Part shown: piece by piece, positions 56,703 through 64,000 of the stretch
Layout: each line of letters begins with the position of its first letter
Position numbering within the stretch: position 1 is the first letter of the stretch
DNA from: Cladopsammia gracilis
Lineage: Eukaryota > Cnidaria > Anthozoa > Scleractinia > Dendrophylliidae
NCBI GenBank assembly: GCA_022457155.1
Contig: JAJGOT010000010.1
Location: 3,274,001-3,338,000 of the forward strand
Direction of reading: 5' to 3'
DNA: 64,000 nt
Made by a program: the position numbers and the translations under genes
The notes under the pieces: model-generated
Database searches by the model: none
What the model saw: the letters and a program-made list of their open reading frames with translations, nothing else
What the model was told of the DNA's origin: nothing

Positions 56703-59700
56703 ATGTCAACTGGCCCTGCAGGTGGGAGTAAAATTATGTTTATGCCAACAACACTGCCAGGTACTTATCCTGTACCCACAATTCTAACCGGAGCCCCAGC
56801 TGCTGCTGGACCTGGTAAGGAGCAAAATACATTTTGTTGCAATGGAATAACACCTGGTTCTCATATTCCATTGGTATGCATATACTGTAGCTGCAAGCAT
56901 AACATGAAACACTGTTCTGGCATATTATGATGTTGAAATATCTGTCGTCAACATCAGAAGCCATTCAAGGTCTTTAGTGCCAGCATACTTATGAAGTTGA
57001 ATTGAGTTCAACTTTGCAGGTACCTGTATCTGTTGGCAACAGTTCTATTCAGCTACATATAGTTAGTGAGAAATCTGCTTTACAAGTTTAACTTGCAAGC
57101 AGCACTGAAGTGACCTGTGGTACAAACCTATCATGCGACCTCATCTCGATCTATCCCACCTCAAACTGACCTGGATATATTAGTCGGTGATGTTGCTGCA
57201 TGCATAATTACTCATGCGCGTAGCGGCATGAGTTATAAAATGCCCTCCGTTTTTCTTTTTTCACGATTTTGCATGCAAATGTATTCACGCATATTTTAAA
57301 TTGTGCATTTCCGGTTCACAGTTTTACACTTCCTGTTTGGTGACTTCCGGCTACTCTCACTTCCGGCAAAAGATCGTTACTGAAGTGTCACGACAGCGTC
57401 TCCTACAACCCTACTCACATTAGTAATGTTCACGTCAGGTATATATTAGTTTCACAAGAATGACTGGCTTCATTGTGGTACAGCCTTCATTTGTAAAACA
57501 TTCAATAGTAACGTGGTTTGCAGTACAATGACTGAATGAAAGGAGTAACTCTTCTTTATGTCGGACGTCTTCTTATCTTGTTTAAATTATTAAAATATAA
57601 ATTGCTTCTTTTCTTATGGTAAATTGAAATATAAGACAAATGCTTGATACGCATGCGCACGACAAACATTTTCCGTCATTTGGTCTTATTGGTGTATAAG
57701 TCAGTCCTGTATTTCTCCCATCGAGGTAAACGTTGCTTTTATACACAGCATACAACTTGAGGCCGAATTTGTCGCGATTCTGAAAAAACTAAGAGCTATT
57801 TTTAATCAGAGTTCTTCCGAGGCAAAAATGCCAAACATCGATCTCTCGCACTGATAAGCACATTGTCAATTTATTCCCGTTTTTACTGCCGATTCTTTAC
57901 AATGTCTGGATCGGAGCAGTCCTCGCTGCCTGTGGTGAGTAATTTCAAGACTTTTTTCAAGAAAGAACAATAGAAAAACACGGCAAAACAGCGTCGTACT
58001 TCAGCCCATCAGATTTAATTAAAAATTTGGACTTCGGGACTGGACTTCTGTGGATTATGGACTGTAGAATGCGTGTCATATTAATGTCGATTTTTACTGA
58101 CTTTATTGCTTTTTGTGGTTACTAGGTTACTAGTAACCACTATGTTGTCACCTGTGTAAGTAAGTCCGACCTTTCGAAGCGCGAAGTTGTGCGAGTTCAC
58201 CCGATTGCTATACGATGAGACAGTTCTGATAGCTTCGGATTAGACGACTCGATTGTCAACACAGACCAACACAGTTCTGTTTGTACGTGCCCGCTTTGGA
58301 TCCGTGGGAACTTTCTCGTTCTTTTTACTGCTTTACCAAGCACAGCTTTCACCAAATGTGGCCAAGCATTGTTTTCAAAGATTATTTTAGGTGTTTTCGT
58401 GGTTTGGAAAAAGGTTTTAGTGAAAAATCGAGCTGTGAATCGAAGTGTTTGTTTGAAGACCATGAGCTATCCGAACTCATGATTCAAACGCCGCCAGCAA
58501 GCGAAAGCATTACGCGATTCATTTTTCCAGATAAGATTGGCATTCCATTACACAGAAAAAGTCGGAAATTATAGAAAGCATAATAAAAATAGGTTGCTGA
58601 ATTGAATTATTTTGTGATGTTTATTATATTTTCGCAGACGCTAGTCGGTTCCGCGCAGTAATTAGGACATAATAAATCGCCAAGACTTCCAGAAGCAGAA
58701 AATCACTGAATTCTGAAAGGTGTTTGACTCTTTTAATCAAAGGAGAAACATTTTCATTCAAGGAAATATGAGTTTCATTCAAAAGTTTCGACCTTTTATA
58801 GAAAATATAATTTTTTATTCAGTGGTCATATAAAAACTGCTTGCTATCAAATTACATTTGACATAAAAATTTGCATAAAGCAAAATTGTGTATTTGGAAC
58901 ACTTTGAAGAAACTGTGAAGCCTGGTAAAAACTTATTGTAGATGGCAAAATCAAAGCATTTTTTAAAGAACCAGCTTTAAGTTATGGAAACATTTCGGCA
59001 TTTCGATTTGGTCTTAAATCACGGAGAGATTTTAGTGAATGCGTCACGCAACGTTTATTTACAAAATAGGGCCATTTATACGACAGAAAATAAGACGCGT
59101 CTTATCTAAGACGCGACTTAAATAAGACGCGAACCGATCGTATAAACAGTACAAAATAAGCATTCGTGTCTTATTTTAGACGCGACTTAAATAAGACGCG
59201 TCTTACCTTAGAACAGGGTTTTCAGCTGTTCTTATTTTGTCCGCGTCTTAAATAAGACGTGAACAACAAGTGCGCCGTATCAAAAATAAGACGCGAACCA
59301 TTTATACGTGATCTTCGCGTCTTATGTTGGACGCAAACGTATAAATGGTACACTTCGCATCTTATTTAAGTCGCGTCTTAGATAAGACGCGTCTTATTTT
59401 CTCCCGTATAAATGGCCCTAATGTTTGACCAATTCATAGCAATTCTCACCAAAGATTTGAAAACTTTAAAAAAAATCCCGGGTCTCCTGAATGTGATTTC
59501 CTGTTTATTTAGGGCCTACAAAAAGCTAATGGCAATCCGGGCAGGAGGGGGCATCTGGGTTAAAAGGGTTGGTCGGCCTGGCCGGGAAATACGGGCAGGG
59601 GAGGGGTAAAAAAATATTGCATGCGTCGTGGGGGGGGGGGGACTTTTTCTGGAATAAGCCATTTTACACCGGTTGCATGCGATTTAGTAACACAGGAAAA

Positions 59701-62700
59701 CTAAGTCTTTATATTGATTATCAATTTTCTTTTTACAGCATGTCCTCGACTGCCTATTTTTTCAAGTATTCTTTTCAAATGTAACAGAAATAATTCACGA
59801 CTTGGAAAGTAATAGACGAGTGTGGATTTGATCGGGAATCAATAAATTAAATATTAAAAGCGAGCACAAAAAAATTGGTAACTGAAATAAACGCGTCTTA
59901 GAGTCTTATGCGCATGAGTATAGGCTAAGTATAGCCTCTTGTTGTAGTATAGGACATAATAATTATTAATTGTAGTTTAGTATAAGTAGTATAAGTATTG
60001 TACAGGGTGTTTCAAAAGTTCGTCCCGATTTGTTTTCTTCTATCGTTTCATTATTTATTTAAACTACCTCTTTAAAAATTAGGTATATTATTTTTTTGCT
60101 TATTTTTCATTCGATCATTCAAATTATTAGTAACCAGAATGCCCGCCTTTATTTTTAATGACATTTTCTAAGCGCGCAGGCATAGAATGTGCGAGTTCCT
60201 TTAGTGTGTCAAGAGTCACACTTTTCCATGCAAAGCGTAGTCGCCTTTTCAGCTCTTTCGTCGTTTTGGGGGCTGGATCTTTGTACGTTGTCTCGTCAGT
60301 GATACTCCAGATGTTCTCAATGGGATAAAGATCAGGAGAGTTCGCTGGCCAGCCATCAGCGAGAAAGCGAAAGTTTGGCAAATTCCCCGGGGGAGGGGGG
60401 GGGGGGGTACTCAACGAAGTTTTGTACGGGGATGCTCCGCCCCGAGGTCCAAACCCTTACCCTTTCATATACCGTTTTTGACAGAAAAGGTACCCCTTTC
60501 ATATTCCTTTCATTGAAAATGGTACCCCTTTCATATACCTTTCATATACCTTTCACTGAAAATGGTACCCCTTTCATATAGCCTTTACGTGCGTCTGTTT
60601 GTTATATTTTTAATGGCCCTTTTTATAATTCTTAAATGGCAGTTTTTCCTACCATTTTATATTCAACTTGTGTTTTCCCTACCTTTTGGTATATTTCTTG
60701 AAATCCCTACCCCTTCATATACTTCAACTCGTGAAATCCCAACCCTTTCATATACCTCCAGCCTCAAAAAAGTACCCTTTTCGGGCGGAGCATCCCCGTA
60801 TAGCCCATTATAGGGAGTACCCCGCCCCCACTCCGGGGCAAATTCTTTTGACACCATGTCTGAGTTGCCTTTGAAGTGTGAGCCGGTGCTCCATCCTGAA
60901 CGAATGTCATCTCTTTCTTTGAGCTAAACAACTTCCTCTCTATCGGGCCACCTGTCACCTGACGCCTTCATGTTAACGGTTTCACTTCTTTCTCAAGGAT
61001 TTGGTTGATGTAGTACTCAGAAGTTACGGTTTGGCCTTTGGCTAGCTAGTCTCCCACGCAGCCGTTATTGGTCTCGTCACGCAACGCTCCTCCCCCATTG
61101 CGTGACGAGACAAATAACGGCTACGTGGGAGACTAGTGGCTAGCATGTGTAACTTTGTGAGCCCACGACCCGTCATGCCACCCCACACCATCACCTTCGC
61201 ACTTTGCTTCACTTGGAAAGCTGGAGGAACATCACATTCCTGCGAGCCCCATACCATATCGTTTTTTGGATTAGGGTACTGAAAAAGATATTTAGGACAC
61301 TCATCTGTGAATAAAAAATTGTCCCAATCCTTTTCTGTCAGCTTCGCGTATTTCTTGGCGAATCTCAAACGGGCTTTCCTTTGCTTTTCGCTCAATAGAG
61401 GTATTTTCTTTCTCTTGAAAGCATACCATCCTTTCCTAGTCATGTATCTCCACACCGTTATGCTCGAAACTTTGATATTTTTCTGCTGAAGATTCTTCGC
61501 AATCTTCCTTGTCAGTTGAATTTTTCCGTTTGTACTTCGCTTTCTCGATTGATTTTCGAACACAATTGGTCAAAACAGACGGTCTTCCGCTTCTTGGTTT
61601 GTCTTATTTCATCTGTTTCTGTTGTTTGCTGATGTTTCACATCGGTAAACGTAGTCCCTGGAAAGCCCTGCCCACCTATTGCCTCCTGAATGACTGTATC
61701 AAATGACCTACTTGGTTAGCTTGGTGAGCCTGTTAATTTTTTTGTCTTGTTATTATAGTCAGTAGTTTCAACCTTAAAGAGAACCAGAAGAGATGGGTTG
61801 TGATTGGCATTTGCTTGAACAGGCTTCTGTTACCAGTCCTCCGGGATTTTGTGGGTCAAGAAATACCCAAACACTACACATCCCTGAAGAGCGCACATGG
61901 GATTGACACTCAAGTCTATGGGTCTCATTTGACTAATGATGGACCATTTCCGCTAAATTATGGAAGCATCAACAACAACGTTAAGAAAAGGGTGCGTTCA
62001 TATGATTACAAAGTCAACACAGCTGAAGATCTGGCTAAACTTTATCTTCAACCACACATGGCCAAGTTTACAGGTAACTTGTGGTTAAATACATTTTATA
62101 CAGAAGAGGGTAATTTTTGACTTGTCTGCTGTTATAATAAAATAACACAGATGATATTCTATTTATAACAGCATGAAAATTCTCTACCAGACTGTACATG
62201 TATTGTTTAGGAGAATCGAGAGTTGTTTTGGTCACCGGGATACTGTAGTACTACCTTTTAGGGTCTCGAAGTGAGTTGTCTTGATGGGGCAATTTGAGAA
62301 AAAAGTACCGGTAAATGCCAAATGATTAATGTTCACTCCATAAGGCAGAGCAACACTTCTGTTAAAAATCAGTCACGTGATATATGTTAATTTTGACAGG
62401 GAGCTGCCATATATATTCATTTTTCATGACATGCAACTTGTGTCACAGCGACAATTTTTAAAAGAAGCAGTATATTTCCATAGTGGTATGCGCAGAGAAG
62501 TGGGAAAAAGGGAGGGGAGTACTCTCGTCAATTTGGGATAGGTGTGTGGCTTGAAGGTTCTTAAACCCTGACTATATTTTGGGATGAAATCGGAAATTTG
62601 ATCCCCTATTTAAGGGGAAAACGATAACTCAGAATTGTGTGAACAGGCTAGTTTCATTAATACGCCATCATAACCGTATCTTTTGCGTTTAGCTGGGTGT

Positions 62701-64000
62701 TTAGGTACTGTAATGTAGCTAATACAGTTTAAAGGAATCCCAACCAAGTATCGCAATACCAAAAAGGATAATCTATTTAAGGACTGAGCACTTCAAAAAC
62801 CATCCATCCATCCATCTATATAGCTTACATTTGGGAGAGCCCCCCCAACCCCCCTTCCCGGGGGGTAGGAAAACAGGCATGCTTTACTAAAACTTTTTTC
62901 TCTATTTGCAGGATTTGATAGCACATGCGACCTATCAGCAGTGTTGGGAATTCTGGAGAGAGCATCTATTTTTCACACTCCCATTCAAACCAACGCCAAG
63001 AACGTGCGCTCTAAAGTGAGAAATGAGTGGGGACATTGCAACTTCGACCATTGGACTGCTGTGGAATTTAACAACAGTTTTCAGCTTGTTGAAACTTTAC
63101 TTCGTTCACTGGGGCTTCCAAAAGCTGATGTAGATAAAGAACTTGATAAACTTCATGACTGGGAAACTAAAGGTTAGTAAGTTATTGACTACAGGCGCCT
63201 TCCGGTATAACAGACACCTTTACTTCTTGTATTCTGTATTCATGCTATCGTCAAGAAGGTAATTCTTCATAACTGCCGGAGCTTAACCTGGTTTCTGTAG
63301 CATGAAGCGACTGAGAGTATTACTACTCCCCCGTGGATGGTATGCTATTCCATCGCAAGGTGATCCCGCCGCCGGTACCCATTTATACACCTGAGTGGAG
63401 AGATACAACGTGGAGGAAAGTTTCTTGTCCAAGGAAACAACACGACGGCAGAGACCAGGCTCGAACCACCGACCTTCAGGTTGAAAGTCCGACGCGCTAA
63501 CCACTACACCACCGCGCCTTCACTATCGTTCAGTAATTAGTCTTAAATTCTTCCCCTTGGACTCGGTAACTTACAGAGATTACCTAAAAGTCACTGGTAT
63601 TAATTTACTATGGGTTTCTCTTAATAGGATTGGAGCTGTGCATGGGCTGCCCGGTGGATAAAGATTTGATGAAGCTTATCAGCGTGGGAGTTACCAACCT
63701 AGAAAAAGAAGTGGAAAATATAAAGCAATCCAGCACCTATGAAGCAAACAAGATAAGAGCTGCCCTTCAAATTGTCACAGACGAAATTGGCAACTTTAAC
63801 GAGCGAATAACTGACTTTGAGAGACAACTGGAAGCAGAGCGAAAGGAACGGTTAGAAAAACAGGAAGCTTTGTCGGATGCAATTGGAGATACTTCAAACA
63901 ACTTAGCAAAAACAGACGAACGCGTTGATATTAATCAAGAGGACATTTGTCGGTTAAAAGAAAGGGAAAGTAACCTAGAGACAACTGTATCGTCTGTAAT
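56703..64000 (+). CDS. DZIP3-like HEPN domain plus coiled-coil protein (5' part)
   Basis: Exons: 56703-56814, 61759-62073, 62912-63172, 63628 to the window edge. Borders are GT/AG and every internal junction is phase 1. ATG lies six bases after a 5'UTR intron acceptor (acttttcag, GTCACC). Residues 1-37 are a Gly/Pro/Thr-rich leader. Residues 38-229 (exons 2-3) form an alpha-helical HEPN domain: QKRWVVIGICLNRLLLPVLR, GPFPLNYGSINNNVKKRV, LQPHMAKFTG, and the Rx4H motif R179-N-E-W-G-H184 within VRNEWGHCNFDHW. Rx4-6H is the RNase-type active signature of HEPN proteins; in animals this subgroup is known from the RNA-binding ubiquitin ligase DZIP3. From residue 230, CMGCPVDKDLMKLI leads into heptad-rich coiled coil (LEKEVENIKQS; FERQLEAERKERLEKQ; ICRLKERESNLE), open at 64000. 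The C-terminal effector or ligase part is outside. Intron 1 is about 4.9 kb and full of transposons. Confidence 0.8.
57902..57934 (+). CDS. possible alternative first exon in HEPN gene intron 1
   Basis: ATG with 11 codons (MSGSEQSSLPV) ends at a strong donor (CCTGTG before GTGAGT), after about 200 bp of promoter-like, less repetitive sequence. Its phase-0 end does not fit the phase-1 acceptor at 61759, so another exon would be needed, or it belongs to another transcript. Confidence 0.25.
59069..59418. mobile_element. 350 bp MITE with TA target duplication
   Basis: The ends GGGCCATTTATACG and CGTATAAATGGCCC (complementary, followed inward by AAAATAAGACGCGTCTTATC and its complement) are flanked by TA on both sides. 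The interior is built from AAGACGCG/CGCGTCTT words in both directions. The ends and TA duplication suit a Tc1/mariner-mobilised element. Confidence 0.85.
60391..60839. mobile_element. G-run TIR element inserted in the transposase ORF
   Basis: Same family as 23768-24170: GGGGGTACTCAAC at the left, GGGAGTACCCCGCCCCC at the right, GGTACCCCTTTCATATACC units inside. A 9 bp duplication GGCAAATTC flanks it on both sides, and its removal with one copy restores the transposase frame across the site. Confidence 0.85.
61047..61136. mobile_element. 90 bp palindromic MITE with 8 bp target duplication
   Basis: TAGTCTCCCACG(C)AGCCGTTATT and its complement form the ends, with a short centre GCAACGCTCCTCCCCCATTG. 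TGGCTAGC is duplicated on both sides; 8 bp is the hAT superfamily length. Inserted in the transposase relic. Confidence 0.9.
63283..63520 (-). mobile_element. tRNA-derived SINE in HEPN gene intron
   Basis: The minus strand begins with a tRNA-like head, GGCGCGGTGGTGTAGTGGTT (A box) and GGTGGTTCGAGCCTGG (B box), about 63448-63518; an anticodon loop CTTTCAA would read TTC. A body follows with CTCTCCACTCAGGTGTATAA and ATGGGTACCGGCGG. That body resembles a conserved central domain seen in animal SINE superfamilies. No head-like acceptor pairing, so not a tRNA gene. Confidence 0.65.

Larger units (their letters stand above)
60003..61640 (-). pseudogene. Tc1/mariner-like transposase gene, broken by two insertions
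   Basis: The minus strand encodes, in order: RSGRPSVLTN (about 61610-61580), a frameshift, TRKIAKNLQQKNIKVSSITV WRYM-type helix-turn-helix (61530-61440), LLFTDECP-type first Asp (FLFTDECPKY, near 61310), KVMVWGGMTGRG (near 61170), second Asp in FVQDGAPAHTS (near 60890) and the third acidic residue in WPANSPDLYPIENIW (near 60330), ending KGGHSGY and a stop at 60127. By hand, 39 residues separate the second Asp and the Glu once the insertion is removed. One terminal repeat, CAGGGTGTTTCAAAAGTTCG after TA, is visible at 60003; the other is not found. A DDE-type cut-and-paste enzyme, inactive here. Confidence 0.8.

Overview
The window is eukaryotic nuclear DNA. It is AT-rich, with spliced exons on consensus GT/AG borders, long introns, many microsatellites and dense transposon debris. 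The repertoire points to a cnidarian, most likely an anthozoan such as a stony coral (inference, no search run): a HEPN gene of the DZIP3-like kind expanded in corals, a TRADD-N-like module, Penelope-like elements (PLEs) with GIY-YIG ends, DIRS/Ngaro-like gag ORFs, tRNA-derived SINEs and many small foldback or TIR elements.

Layout. 1-0.4 kb: tail of a PLE. 0.7-2.75 kb and 6.2-9.1 kb: exons of two short genes on the + strand that I do not recognise. 9-20 kb: repeat-rich spacer with MITEs, a GACA/GATA microsatellite, a non-LTR relic, a decayed C2H2 zinc-finger ORF, hammerhead-like elements and a tRNA-like sequence. 20.7-28.0 kb: the best-supported gene, in at least five exons, encoding a GT4-type glycosyltransferase, a polar linker and a TRADD-N-like domain. 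Its last visible exon is partly duplicated at 46.3 kb.

28.7-47 kb: mostly mobile DNA. It holds a TIR element around a non-LTR relic, satellite-like repeats found again in inverse orientation at 44 kb, a foldback element carrying a Penelope RT fragment, a 2.7 kb inverted-repeat element with a nested non-LTR copy, and a 1.2 kb TIR element carrying a RecQ-like helicase fragment. 47-56.5 kb: minus-strand gag-like ORFs and PLE remains, then a cluster of long palindromes containing hammerhead ribozyme cores with different stem II sequences.

56.7-64 kb (open at the right edge): a + strand gene with an N-terminal DZIP3-like HEPN domain followed by a coiled coil. Its introns carry a TA-flanked MITE, a Tc1/mariner-like transposase relic broken by two younger insertions with clear target-site duplications, and a SINE.

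The two well-supported genes share a design: coding starts just after a 5'UTR intron acceptor, and the internal modules sit on phase-1/phase-1 exons. Both have domains linked to innate immunity or cell death in other systems. That they act together is inference.
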